A DNA stretch of 64,000 bases, taken from positions 572,424 through 636,423 of the forward strand of contig VZQC01001663.1 of the NCBI GenBank assembly GCA_009823505.1. Direction: 5' to 3'. The stretch is from Rhizomys pruinosus (taxonomy: Eukaryota; Chordata; Mammalia; Rodentia; Spalacidae). The first letter of the stretch is position 1. Each line of letters begins with the position of its first letter. A program made the position numbers and the translations under genes. The notes under the pieces were generated by a model that made no database searches, was not told the origin of the DNA, and saw only the letters and a program-made list of their open reading frames with translations. This document shows, in pieces, positions 33,169 through 44,261 of this stretch.

Positions 33169-33522
33169 TTTGGTCTAGGTTTCTACTTCTGCAGTTATGC
33201 TTTTATTAATTTCTCTTTCTAGGTGCCTGGGTGTATTAGTCACTTTTCTGTTGCTGTGATAAAACACCATGACCAAGGAACTTATAAAAGGAAGAGTTGA
33301 TTTGAGCTTATGATTGATGGTTCCAGGGAATTAGAGTCCATTGTGGCAGGAGGCATGGCGGCTGGAGACTGGAGCAGCAAACCGAGGGTCACATCTCACA
33401 AAGAGCACAGGAAGCAGAGAGAGAGCAACTGTAGACCACGAGGCTTGTTAAACTCACTAAGCCTGCCCCCAGTGACACACTTCCTCCAGCATGGCCACAC
33501 ACCCCAAGACCTCCAAAAACAG

Positions 33523-33523
33523 N
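33523..33523. other. Single N: assembly gap inside the MaLR
   Basis: The only ambiguous base in the window. Left of it the 3' LTR stops at CCAAAAACAG, while the 5' LTR continues another 70 bp or so past the same point. The true element is probably longer than shown. Confidence 0.9.
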
Positions 33524-33927
33524 ACTTCACATTCACAGCTTTGTGCAATGGCCTATCAGGGCCTAATATATGCAGGAGACACGCCTGCTGCGGCTCTGCC
33601 TGGACCTTGGAGATCTCTGAAACCATGGAGGAAGAACAGATGACCCCTTAGACACTTGAAACTTCATGCCTCTAAAGCCAGCAACGGGATTGAAAATTGC
33701 CAAATTGGCTTGCAAGTTCGGGATGGATCTTCCTACTTTAACCACATTTGCAATTTTTCTCTCCCTGGACTTGTTTGGAGTAGAAAGCTTTCAGTATTTT
33801 CCTTTCAAAAAGCTGGAGAATTAGCTGAGTGTGGTCTTTCCCTGAAGGTACTGATTCTTTTGTTTACTTGTAAATCTCCAGGCCTCTCCTTAATCACTTT
33901 AGTCTCCATATGAAAGGGAGCCTCTCC

Positions 33928-34353
33928 TCACAAGCCTGCCACACCGTTAATCTTCCTAGTGTACTTTTCAGATCCAAACTGTACATTCTGCATTTCCTTT
34001 TGCCCCATTTGCTCTTTTTCACTGTAGATCTGTATAACATTCACTATTAAAAGCCACACCACCATTTCTACATTAGGCTGTCTTGAAATATCCTCTGTCA
34101 AAGACATTAGTCCATTGCTTTTCAACTTACCATCAGGCAAGCATTTGGGCTGTGGGCAAACTGCTGCCAGACTCTTTATCAAAATATCCCAGTTGCTGCC
34201 TAAGTCTCTATTGTCCTCTGGAACTACATTTTTTGCAGCAATGCTTTCTTCCAGGCTTCCACTAGAATGGCCCTTTAAGCTCTGCTTACAGTAGTCAACA
34301 GCCTTTCTAGCCCAAAGTTCCAAAGTCTTCCACATTTCTCCAAATATCCACAT
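33928..34353 (-). CDS. MaLR internal ORF, 141 codons, unknown function
   Basis: First ATG at 34353-34351, stop at 33928; the frame is open back to the LTR edge. Opens MWIFGEMWKTLELWARKAVD. No zinc finger, protease, RT or integrase motif. Its place just after the 5' LTR and primer-binding site is where gag begins in ERV-L relatives, so a reduced gag remnant is possible. No membrane segment is evident. MaLR elements are usually described as non-coding, so translation is doubtful. Confidence 0.35.
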   Translation of the reverse strand: MWIFGEMWKTLELWARKAVDYCKQSLKGHSSGSLEESIAAKNVVPEDNRDLGSNWDILIKSLAAVCPQPKCLPDGKLKSNGLMSLTEDISRQPNVEMVVWLLIVNVIQIYSEKEQMGQKEMQNVQFGSEKYTRKINGVAGL

Positions 34354-35550
34354 GGTCAGGTTCTTCACAGCCAACAGCCCACTCTCTGGTAACAAATTAC
34401 TATATTAGTCACTTTTCTGTTGCTGTGGTAATACACCATGACCAAGGAATTGGTTGATTTGAGCTTATGATTGACGGTTCCAGGGAATTAGAGTCCATTG
34501 TGGCAGGAGGCATGGCGGCTGGAGACTGGAGCAGCAAACCGAGGGTCACATCTCTCAAAGAGCACAGGAAGCAGAGAGAGAGCAACTGTAGACCACGAGG
34601 CTTGTTAAACTCACTAAGCCTGCCCCCAGTGACACACTTCCTCCAGCACGGCCACACACCCCAAGACCTCCAAAAACAGCACCACAAACTGGAGACAAAT
34701 GTCTGAATACCTAGAGCCTATGGGGGACACACATTCAAACCACCACACTGGGGATAGTTGCTCCTTTCTTCTATCCTTTGAATTGCTTCAAGTATTCTCT
34801 GAAGAGTTGGTTTTCTGGACATGTAGTCTTTCATCTTGTTTATGTCGTGGAAGATTTTTCTCTCTCCTTCAACTCTTATCGACATTTTTCCTTTGTATAG
34901 TAACCTAGGTTGGCATCTATAGTCCTTTAATGCTGGGAATGCTTTGCTCTACGTTCTTCTTGCTTTCATAGTTTGCTCTGACAAGTTAATTGTAATTCTC
35001 ACAGTTTTCCACTTATATGTAACTTGTTGTTTTTCTCTTGTGGCTTTCAGAATTTTGTCTTTGTTTCAGGAATCTAGCATTAAAACTATGATATGGCATG
35101 GGGAGCTTCTTTTCTGATCTTGTCTGTTTGGAGTTCTATGTGCTTCTTGTGTGTTTGTATTGGTTTGTCTATTTTTAGTTTGGGGAAATTTTCATCGATT
35201 ATTCTGTTGAAGATCTGATCAATACCATTCTCTTGGGATTCTTCTCCTTCCTATATTCTTATGATGTGGGGATTTGATCTTTTCACAGTGTTCCAAAACT
35301 CCTGGTTGTTCCATTTTTGTGTATTTTTAAATTTTTCATAATCTTTACTTGAGTATTTTAGTTTTTCTGTGTTATCTTCCAGGTCTAATATTCTTTGTTC
35401 TGCTTCCTCCATTCTACTTCAGAGGCTTTTTCCATTCCTTTCCTCTTGATTGAATGAGTGTTTGATTTCCTTTTTCATTTCTTCTTGTGATTTCTTTAGT
35501 ATTTCCACTTCCTTTTGGAGCTTCTCAATTTCTTCCTGTAGCTCTTTGCT

Positions 35551-35907
35551 TCACTGGTTGGTTTCCTTTTCTTTTTCAACCTGGGATCTTTTCAGTGTTT
35601 CCACTTCCTTCCAGAGTTTGTCATTCTCTCTCTCTAGGTCCCTCTTGAGTCTTCCATTACCTCTCCTTAGTTCTCTGAATTGTTCTTTATACTCTTTGAT
35701 TTCCTTGAATATGTCCATAATTGTTCCTCTAAAATCTGTGTCCTGGGGCATCCCCAGGGGGATCCCACTGTAGGACTCTCCCACAGGGTTGGTAGAGCTT
35801 GGTGTGGAATTATCCTGGACCTTTCCCATGTTGTCCCTTCTTCGTGTCCCTGGCATGTCGGTTTCTCTTTGCCTGTATTCCAATGCAAATCCCAAATACC
35901 TCTTCAC
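35551..35907 (-). pseudogene. L1 ORF1 N-terminal fragment
   Basis: 118 residues: TPSSTNPVGESYSGIPLG, then a charged coiled coil (FKEIKEYKEQFRELRRGNGR, LERENDKLWKEVETLKRS). This is the N-terminus and trimerising coiled coil of L1 ORF1p, which binds L1 RNA. Ends at a stop near 35551; the RNA-binding part (34750-35540) is in broken frames. Confidence 0.85.
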
Positions 35908-36109
35908 TGTGTTGAAGGCTTGCTTTGCTTGCCTCTTTCAGATGCCTTCCTTGTTTGTTTGTTATTTGTTTGTTTTTCTCCTTGCTTTTGGAGTGTTGAC
36001 TTGTCTAAGTTTTAGGCTTTCTATTGGAAGTCTAACTCAGTCTTCCCTTTCTGTTCTGAAGGTTCTCCAAAGAATCCACTTGGACAATCCTTTCACAATT
36101 CCAGTTGGC

Positions 36110-36123
36110 GGGGGGGGGGGGGG
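36110..36123. repeat. G14 homopolymer in L1 5' UTR
   Basis: Run of 14 G within the L1 5' region; length may be unreliable in the assembly. Confidence 0.9.
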
Positions 36124-36414
36124 TTGGTGGAGGGCTGGTATGTGGTACCCTGTTCTTCAGGTAGTCCTGGGAAATCCCCGATCTAAGATCTGAGCACTCT
36201 GCAAGTCACTTTTATAAGCAAAATTCTGTCACATCCCAAAGCCAATCACACATCTCCAGTTTTGCACCACTGTATTCTGCTGCTCCACCTAGCGTCATGT
36301 GCCTGGGCTATGTTGCTCCCTCTAGTGGTAAGTTAAGAGGAATACCATGACTCCCACATTGTACCTTAAAGCATGCTAGCTGAAAGCTAGCCCCTAATTC
36401 AGACTGGATCTTCC

Positions 36415-37548
36415 CATATTCGGGGTCTTTTGCTTTTCCATATGAGTTTAAGGTTTTTTTCTCTCTGTGAAGAAATTCTTGAGGATTTTAATTGGTACTG
36501 CCTTGAATCTGTATATTAATTTGGGTAGAATGAAGAGATTGACAGCTTAAACAGACCCATAATATTTGAGGAAATTGAAACTGTAATAAAAATCCTCCCA
36601 ACTAAAAATAAAAAGCCCAAACCCAGATGGCTTCACAGCAGAATTCTATAAAACATTTAAAGAGGACTTACAACAATTATTATTCAAACTGTTCAGAAGG
36701 ATACAAACATAGGGAAACTCCCAAATTCCATCTATGAAGCCAGCATCACTCTTAATACCAAAACCAGGAAAACATACAACCAATAAAGAAAAATAAAGAC
36801 CCATCTCATTAATGATCATAGATGCAAAAATAATCAACAACATATTTGCAAACTGCATTCACACCCACATCAAAAAGATCAACCATCATGACAAGTTGGA
36901 TTCATACCAGAGATGCAGGGATGCTTCAACATATGTAAATCAATAAGTATCATAAAACACATAAATGGGCTGAAAGACAAAAACCACATGATCATTTCAA
37001 TTGATGCCGAAAACTCCTTTGACGAAATCCAGCATACCTTCATGCTTACAGTTCTAGAGGGAATTGGACTGGAGGGAACATTCATCAATATAATCAAAGC
37101 CATATACAACAAACCCAGAGCCAACATCATCCTAAATGGAAGAAATTGAGAAGCCTCCTCTTAAAGGCAGGAACCTGGGAAGGCTGTCCCCTACACCATT
37201 CCTCTACAATATAGGGCTTGAAATGCTTGATAGGGCAATAAGTCAAGAAAGGGAAATCAAAGGAGTACTAATTGAAAAAGAGGGAGTCAAGATATCTCTT
37301 TTTGCAGACGATATAATAGTTTACCTAAGGGATGCTAAGAACTCCACCAGAAAACTCCTAAAAATAATTAACGTTTTCACTAAAGTGGTTGGATACAAAA
37401 TTAACCTAGGAAAATCAGTAGACTGTCTTTACACAAACAACAAGCAACTGAAGAAGGAATATAAGGAGATTGTCCCACTCACAATAGCCTCAAAACCAAT
37501 AAAATTACCTAGGAACAAACCTAACCAAAGACACCAAAGATTTCTACT
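36415..37548. mobile_element. Inverted-junction L1 fragment
   Basis: 36415-36530 is ORF2 in minus orientation; at 36531 it switches to plus-strand ORF2, running from upstream of RT (AGACCCATAATATTTGAGG) through RT to 37548. In L1 order the minus piece lies about 100 bp downstream of the end of the plus piece, fitting twin priming of a minus-strand insertion. No 3' UTR or A-tail remains, so it was later cut. Confidence 0.75.
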
Positions 37549-37582
37549 TTCAATTTTGATTCAGACTCTCTTGCTGATATGA
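37136..37582 (+). pseudogene. L1 ORF2 RT fragment
   Basis: Contains FADDIIVYLRDAKNSTRKLL, the RT catalytic motif, and TIASKPIKLPRNK. A frame change near 37145 separates it from the upstream frame 36913-37149 ([20 protein letters not shown]). Inactive. Confidence 0.85.
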
Positions 37583-38071
37583 GAGCTCATAGATTCATCC
37601 AGAATACCTATCCAGGAGGCCCCAGGGATCCTTCTGTCTCTTATTCTCTTTTACCAGCATTGAGGTTATGAATGAACTCAGGCCTGTGCCTATCTTTAAT
37701 GTAATGCAGTACATTTTTCTCTCTAAATTCTTAGGTCTTCATGATTGTGCAGCAAGCCACTGAGTTCTTGTGCAGCCTACTGCTAGTTTCTTTACATGAA
37801 GCTGCTTAAGGTCTCTAAAGTGCTTTGTCCATAGATCCCTCATTTTATCCTACATGCTGTACAAAGTTCCTTAGTGTTCACCTTCCATGACTTAGTAAAT
37901 TGAGAGAAATGCCAGGGTTCTCCTGGAATGCCCTCTTTGTACTCTGCACTGAGTCTGTCACAAAGGTCAGGGAATTTCAAGGCATTACATTAGCCATGTT
38001 TAGACCTATCCAGGGAAGCTATTGAACTCAGATATCCTTTTGTACTAATTTATCCACTGGAGTATAGTCAG
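37549..38071. other. Unique spacer
   Basis: No gene or repeat recognised. Confidence 0.35.
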
Positions 38072-38087
38072 TACATCTAAAAATCTT

Positions 38088-38244
38088 TTTTTTTTTTTTT
38101 TGGTCTTTTCAAGACAGGATATCCTTGTAGCCCCAGCTGTCCTGGAACTCACTCTGTAGACCAGGCTGGCCTTGACCACACAAAGATCTGCCTGCCTCTG
38201 CCTCCCAAGTGCTAGGATTAAAGGTGTGTGCCACCATGCCTGGC
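38088..38244 (-). mobile_element. B1 SINE with target duplication
   Basis: T-run then GTCTTTTCAAGACAGGATAT to ACCATGCCTGGC. TACATCTAAAAATCTT (38072-38087) and TACATCTACAAATCTT (38245-38260) flank it with one mismatch. Confidence 0.93.
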
Positions 38245-38260
38245 TACATCTACAAATCTT

Positions 38261-38683
38261 AAAGGCAAATTTTCCCTCACCCAGTAGTAATCCGTCTCTA
38301 GTAGTTCTCAGTCGAGGGCCACCCCACCACTCATTTCTCATGTTTCACTCTGGGACCTTGTCTGAGGTGGCATGGACCCCAGGCCTAATGAAAACATCAC
38401 CACAATTTTACATTTGCAAAAACTTCCAGTAATCTGAAACCCTCTGTTTCCCTATGTTCATGCACCAGCCCTGGCTCTTACAGCCTTTCCACTCCCTTTT
38501 CTGCAATGATCCCTAACCTATGGATGGGTGAGGCTTAATATATGAGTCAATCCTATCCATGGACACATACTCTGGAGGCTCCCATTCTTTTAAATGTGGC
38601 CAGTGTGGCCTTCTGTGTGTTTTGCACTCTATTGGATAAGGAAGCTTCACTGGTGAGAATTGAGGGATGCACTAATTTTCTCC
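38261..38683. other. Unique spacer
   Basis: No gene or repeat recognised. Confidence 0.35.
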
Positions 38684-38886
38684 TGATTTTATTTTTAATT
38701 ATGTATATTTGGGGAGTGGGTTGTAAACATGATTGCAATGTGGCCAGAAGCCAGAAAAAGGGGCATGGGTTCCCTGGATTGCAATTACAGGGTATTCTGA
38801 GCTACACACCATGGATGTTAGAAACTGAACTCAGGGCTTCTGCAAGAACAGTACATACTTGTAACCACTAAGCCATCTCTCCATCT
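38684..38886 (-). mobile_element. Old B2-type SINE
   Basis: T-rich tail at left, CCAGAAGCCAGAAAAAGGGG and ATTGCAATTACAGGG blocks, head ending GCCATCTCTCCATCTCC. Confidence 0.75.
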
Positions 38887-39719
38887 CCTTTTTATCCCAT
38901 TCTTCAAAAAATTTAGAGGGGTAAATCTTTAAAAAGCCTCTCAAAAGTATTTGGCAATTGTTTTCATAATATGAACAACTGATCCATTAGTTTAGCACAC
39001 CACTTAAACTTGCTGTGTGACATAAATAAATATCATACAGCTTTATCAGTATGATTGATTTGGTTCTTGAATGGACTGTTGTAAATATTGCTTAGGAACT
39101 CAGGCCACTCATTTTATACAAATAATACACTTCCCAAAGACTTGTTTGTATCTCAAATTTCCATTATCAATGTTTGTTATCATCCTTGAATACAGAGTCT
39201 AAGGCTTTAATAAGTTATTTTTTATCTTAAAAATATCTTTAAAAAGACTTAAAATAGGAGACCAGGTTGCTGTTCGATTTTGACGCTGTCTGCATGAGAA
39301 TGGGGATGAAATGGCTGAAGATGAAAACAGGCAGCATTTAATGACAGCAGTCGGAAGTGTGCAGAGAACCCATTTTCCTCAGTAACAGAAAGATTTCATT
39401 TCAAGTCAGGTGAATGATGGAAGAATGTATTGATTATTATTTTGTCCCCTATATAAATGGCTAGTGCCACCATCCAGTACAGCAGAGAGCATGCAAGCAC
39501 AGAAGCCAGCTCAGAGTGTGGTCCTGTCACTGGTATTTGAAGAAGGAAAATAAAGCTAAACATTTCATATGTCCCTGTAGGCATTGGAAAGGCTTAATCA
39601 TGATTTACTTTATAAGTTTGAATCATGAAGTGGTATATTTGGAGATAAGATTTTAATATGATACTCTCTCAAATTCAATAATTTGGTAATAACCTGTCTA
39701 AGAATGTATCAGAGCTATT
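38887..39719. other. Unique AT-rich spacer
   Basis: No gene or repeat recognised. Confidence 0.35.
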
Positions 39720-39990
39720 GGCAGTTGATTGTTAGCAGTGGAGAAAGGATCTCTTCTCTTCAGGGATATACCTCCTGGTAGGAACACTACTGCTCCAGAG
39801 GATGGCCATACACTCACAAACAGATTTGCAGAAGTAAATGGATTCAGTGGGTAAAAATGAGAACATGCAGTTGAGGATGAGTGCTGAAGGATGTAGAGGA
39901 GCTGGAGGGCAAGAAATGGGGTTGAATATGATCAAAACACATTATATACACATATGAAATGGTCAAATAATAAAAAGGAAGACATTTGTT
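39720..39990 (+). mobile_element. Old L1 (Lx-type) 3' end
   Basis: Contains GGATCTCTTCTCTTCAGGGA, GTTGAATATGATCAAAACAC and ends in AATAATAAAAAGG, matching the layout of old rodent L1 3' UTRs. Related copies at 53990-54600 and 56441-57100. Confidence 0.55.
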
Positions 39991-40548
39991 TTCACTAATT
40001 ATAACTGAGCTCTAATATCTCTTAGAGATACAGAGTATTTATTTTGTAAATAAAAATATATCTTAAAACTAATTGAAACAAGCTACATGTGTATTTATAA
40101 TATAGATTCTTACCAAGTGCTATTCCATTTTTTCTCCTGGCTTTAATCACAAGAATTAGTGATTCTGTGCCTTTTGCACCACGACTTCTTGTTTAACTAT
40201 TGAAATAATGTCCTGGAAGGCACTTGCCTAATTCATGCAGGCAAGACATTCATACACATTAAATAAATAAGTAAATAAACAAGTAATGTAGAAATGAGCC
40301 AAATGAAATAGAAGGCAGATCATTGTCTATATATCAAGATGTCAAAACTTTGAATATTCCCTTTGCTCCAAAAAGAATAAATAGTTTTGAACAAGAACTT
40401 CAGCACTCTTCTCCATCCCTGCATCTGATTTACTATGGGATCCCTGCCACAAAATCACCAAAGATAATTAGTACAAACCTTTGGGATATTAGAAGAAACA
40501 CACTGCAAAATGTAGTTATTATTTAATGTGATTATTTTTTGTTCTGGT
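39991..40548. other. Unique spacer
   Basis: No gene or repeat recognised. Confidence 0.35.
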
Positions 40549-41150
40549 TAGTTGTAGCTGTCAGCATCACACAACTCCCCTCAGAAGGGAGTGTCAAGTT
40601 AAGGATTTTCCAGATCAAATTGGCTGTGGGTCTGTCTGTAAGACATTGTTATAATCAATGTAGGATGGCCCAGACCATTATGGGGGCACCACTCCCTGGG
40701 CAGGTGGCTCTGGGGTGTATAAGAAAGCTAGCTCAGGGGGCTGGAGAGATGGCCTAGTGGTTAAGAGCACTGACTGCTCTTGCTGAGGACTCGGATTCGA
40801 TCCCCAGCACCCACATGGCAGCTGAGAACCATCTTTAACTCCAGTTCCAGGGGAATCTGACACCCTCTTCTGACCTCCGTTGCATTGCAGGACACGAGTG
40901 CACAAACCTACATGCAGACAGTACATTCATACACATACAAAATAAATAAAATTAAAAAAAAAAAGCTAGCTGAGCTTGAACTACTTAAGCAAGCTTCTTC
41001 CATGGCTTCTGCTTTAAGTTCTTGCTTTTGGTGCTGCTCTGATTTTCATCAGTGATGGATTTTGACCTGAAATTGTTAGTCAAATAAGTGCTTTGCTCCC
41101 CTAAGTTGATTTTGGTTAGTGTTATCCCACAGTAATGAAAAGGAAGGTAG
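40549..41150 (+). mobile_element. ERVL-type LTR-like repeat split by a B2
   Basis: Left part 40549-40736 (TCAAATTGGCTGTGGGTCTG, ACTCCCTGGGCAGGTGGCTC, GTATAAGAAAGCTAG) and right part 40962-41150 (TCTTCCATGGCTTCTGCTTT, GTGATGGATTTTGACCTG) are one repeat. GGGTGTATAAGAAA looks like a TATA region. Same family as 61108-61440. Confidence 0.5.
40737..40961 (+). mobile_element. B2 SINE with target duplication
   Basis: Full short-form B2. AAAGCTAGCTCA at 40724-40735 and AAAGCTAGCTGA at 40962-40973 flank it. Inserted into the LTR-like repeat just after its TATA-like region. Confidence 0.95.
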
Positions 41151-41429
41151 AATGTGATTTTTGACTTCTGATCCCTCCCCACTTTATATGCTTATTGTTA
41201 CTGCAGCCATGATAATGCTTCCTAGTGTGGAGCTGGACATTTGCTGTCCCTCTACTTTTGAATGTTGCTGCTCTGGCTTCTTAATGCTATACCATAGTCA
41301 TCACATTTTTCCTGCTGACAGTTACCTTGCTACCATGTACATGTGGTAGGAGGTACTCTGTGATGAGTCCTGTGCCATCAAGTCATTCCCAAATGGATAC
41401 ATTCCAGCATGCCAACAACATCAGTGTCC

Positions 41430-42313
41430 CCTTTTCTTTAATATTTTTATTCAAGTTTTGTGCATTTAATACATCATTTCTCAGTCCAATTAGGACTCAT
41501 TTCCCTTTCCGTCGCCCCCCTGCATCTGAGTTCATGCATTCTGCCATACATGTCTTGTATATTTTTCTCAGTCTTTTTAATGTTTTTCAAAGCAGAGGAT
41601 TATTGTTTTTGAGAGAACTTTACTGTTTCAGTCAGTTCTTTGTCCCAGTTCTTGTATTTTTGTTGTTCCCTCCAATTTGTATTGCTTCAACATATTCATA
41701 TATACATATACACACACACACATATATATACATATATCTCACATGTACTCTATGTCATTTGAAAATAAACTGTATGTTGTTTGCAATTATAAGAGCACAG
41801 TTGCTTTCAGGTAAAGAGGAATATAACATTAACATAGCTCTAGGTACTTCATGCTAGCAACCACAATTGAGGGAAACCATTCATCATTTGTTTTTCAGGG
41901 ACTGTGTTACTTCACTTAGCATAATATCTCCTAGTTCAGTCCATTTACCTGCAAAGTTCATGATGCCATCTTTCTTTACTGATGCATAGAACTCCATTGT
42001 GTAGATGTACCACATTTTCTGTACTCGTTGGCTGAGGGTCACTTGGGTTGGTTCCAGCTCTTTGCTATTGTGAAGAGAGCTGCAATAAATGTGGACATGC
42101 ATGGATATTTGCAGTAGGATGAGTTTTGTAGGTGTATACCTGGGAATTGTATGACTGGGTCAGGTGGTAGGCTCATTTTGAGTATTTTAAGGGTTCTCCA
42201 CATTGCTTTCCATAGTAATTGTACCAGTTTACATTCCTACCAGTAGTGAATGAGTGTTTTCCTTTCCCCACAACCTCTCCAGCATTTCATATCATTTGTT
42301 TTCTTGTTCCTAA
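41430..42313 (-). mobile_element. L1 3' end (minus)
   Basis: 3' UTR at left (TGTGCATTTAATACATCATT, CGCCCCCCTGCATCTG) and ORF2 C-terminus to about 42313. Frame 41884-42102 (WYIYTMEFYASVKKDGIMNF) is the ORF2 C-terminal region. An (ACATAT)n patch lies at 41699-41740. Confidence 0.85.
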
Positions 42314-42460
42314 CCAGTCCTAGAGGGAATTGGACTGAAGGGCTCATTCCACAGCTTAATCAAAGTCATATACAACAAAACCAGAGCCAACATCATCCTA
42401 AATGGAGAAAAGTTAGAAGCATCCCCCTTAAAGGCAGGAACTCTTCAAGGATGCCCTCTA

Positions 42461-42676
42461 TTGCCACTCCTCTTCAATATAGTGCTTGAAATGCTTGCTA
42501 GGGAAATAAGGCAAGAAAGGGAAATTATTGGAGTACTAAGTGGAAAAAAGGAAGTCAAGCTATCCCTTTTTGCAGATGATATGATTGTTTACATAAGGGA
42601 TGCTAAGTATGCTAACAGAAAACTCCTAGAAATGATTAAGTGTTTTAGTAAACTGCTGGGATACAAAATTAACTGA
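42461..42676 (+). pseudogene. L1 ORF2 RT fragment
   Basis: 71 residues with [20 protein letters not shown], the RT catalytic motif. Later ORF2 sequence (42680-43720) is recognisable but shifted and stopped many times. The C-terminal frame 44294-44578 holds LPPDSVIPLLGTYSQN. Confidence 0.85.
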
Positions 42677-43720
42677 GAAAAATCAGTAGCCTTTCTTTAC
42701 ACCAACAACAAGCAATTGATGGTGTAATATAAGGAGACCTTCCCACTCACATTAGCATCAAAACCAATAAAATACCTAGGAGCAAACCTAACTAAATACA
42801 CCAAAGATCTCTAAAACAAAAATTTTATAACCCTGAAGGAGATTGAAAAAGACATCAGAAGATGGAAAGATATCCCAGGCTCATGGATTGGAAAAAATAA
42901 TATAGTTAAAATGTCTAGTATACCCAAGTTAATACACAGATTCAATGCAATCCCATTGTGTTTCTTCACAGACCTGAAAAATAAAACATTAAATTCATAT
43001 GAGAAAAAAAAGACCACAAATAGTCAAAGCAACCCTGAGTGAAAAGAGCTATACAGGTGGGATCACTATACCAGGCTTCAAACTATATTAAGGGGCTATA
43101 GTCATAAAAATAGCTCGGTACTGGCACAAAACAAATCTGTAGAACAATGGAACAAAATTGAAGATCCAAACTTGAGCACATACAATTTCATCTACTTCAT
43201 ATTTGACAAAGGCCAAGAAGACTCAATGGAGATAAGACAGCATCCTTAGCAAATGGTGTTGGCAAAACTGGATCATCACTTGTAAAAGACTAAATATAAA
43301 CCCCTACCTCCTGCCCTGTACAAAAACAACTCCAATGGATCAAAGACCTCACTGTGAAAACCAAAACGTGAAGGTAATAGATGAAAATGTTGGCAGCAAC
43401 CTACAAGACATAGGCACAGAAGACAGCAGCTGCACAGGAAATAAGGTGAACAATTGACAAGTGTGACCTCACTAAACTCAAAAGCTTCTGTTCAGTAAAA
43501 GAATCAACTGGGGAAGTGAAGAGAAAACACACAAAGTGTGAGGAAACTTTCACTGCTTTTACATCTGATAGAGCATTAACATCCACAGTATATAAACTAC
43601 TCGAAAAACAAAGAAGAAATAAAATGACTCACTCAAAAGATGGAGTAAAGGGCTGAACTGAGACTTCATAAGTGAGGAAATAAAGATGGCTGAGAAACTG
43701 CTTAAAAAGTGTTCAATTTA

Positions 43721-43937
43721 GGGGCTGGAGAGATGGCCTAGCAGTTAAGAGCTCCAACTGCTCTTGCAGAGGACCAGGGTTAGATTCCTAGCACCTGCAT
43801 GGTGGCTGAGAACTGCTTTAACTCCAGTTCTAGGGGGATCCGACACCCTCTTCTGACCTCCACGACATTGTACAACACGGGAGCACAAACCTACATGCAG
43901 ACAGTATATTCATACACATAAAAAATAAATAAAATTT
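43721..43937 (+). mobile_element. B2 SINE (first of a pair at one target)
   Basis: GGGGCTGGAGAGATGGCCTA to AAATAAATAAAATTT. Target AAAAAGTGTTCAATTTA before it (43704-43720) is repeated after it as AAAAAGGTGTTCAATTTA (43938-43955). Confidence 0.93.
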
Positions 43938-43966
43938 AAAAAGGTGTTCAATTTAAAAGAAAGGGG

Positions 43967-44261
43967 GGGGGCTGGAGAGATAGCTCAGTGCTTAAGAGCA
44001 CCGACTGCTCTTGCAGAGGACCCAGGTTTGATTCCCAGCAACCACATGGTGGCCAAGAACCGTCTTTAATTCCAGTTCCAGGAGTTAAAGAAATAACATG
44101 GGAAAAGCAAAAAATAAATCCACACCAAACGCTATCAGTCCTATAGAAGACTCCAATAATAAGATCTTCTGACCTCTGCGTCATTGCATGACACAGGTGC
44201 ACCAACCTACATGCAGACAGTACACTCATACACACAAAGAATAATAAATAAAAAAAATTTT
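43967..44261 (+). mobile_element. Chimeric B2 carrying an L1 ORF1 segment
   Basis: B2 head and tail are normal, but the middle (about 44088-44165) is not B2: it matches, in sense orientation, the ORF1 N-terminal coding region seen in reverse at about 46017-46116. The third target copy AAAAGTGTTCAA follows at 44262-44273. Joins are at CCAGGA|GTTAAAG and near AGATCT|TCTGACC. Confidence 0.9.

Larger units (their letters stand above)
33232..34747 (-). mobile_element. Young MaLR-type element with two LTRs
   Basis: Minus orientation: 5' LTR 34747-34401, internal sequence 34400-33524, 3' LTR 33522-33232. CTGGG duplicates at 33227-33231 and 34748-34752. Over about 210 bp of LTR body I count three mismatches, so insertion is recent; nearer the R/U5 ends there are more differences and a small indel. 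A primer-binding-like TTGTTACCAGAGAGTGGG lies just inside the 5' LTR (minus strand, 34394-34377), fitting tRNA-Leu. No RT or integrase: non-autonomous. An N at 33523 marks an assembly gap where part of the 3' LTR is missing. Confidence 0.88.
30246..36360 (-). mobile_element. Nearly full-length L1 lacking its 3' end
   Basis: Read from right to left: 5' UTR (about 36360-35910), ORF1 (about 35907-34750), ORF2 endonuclease (33168-32744), linker, RT (30938-30600), then loss at 30246 before the ORF2 C-terminus and 3' UTR. Two LTR insertions interrupt it (32233-32586; 33232-34747), each with a 5-bp duplication, so L1 predates both. Scattered stops in ORF2 make it inactive. Confidence 0.85.
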
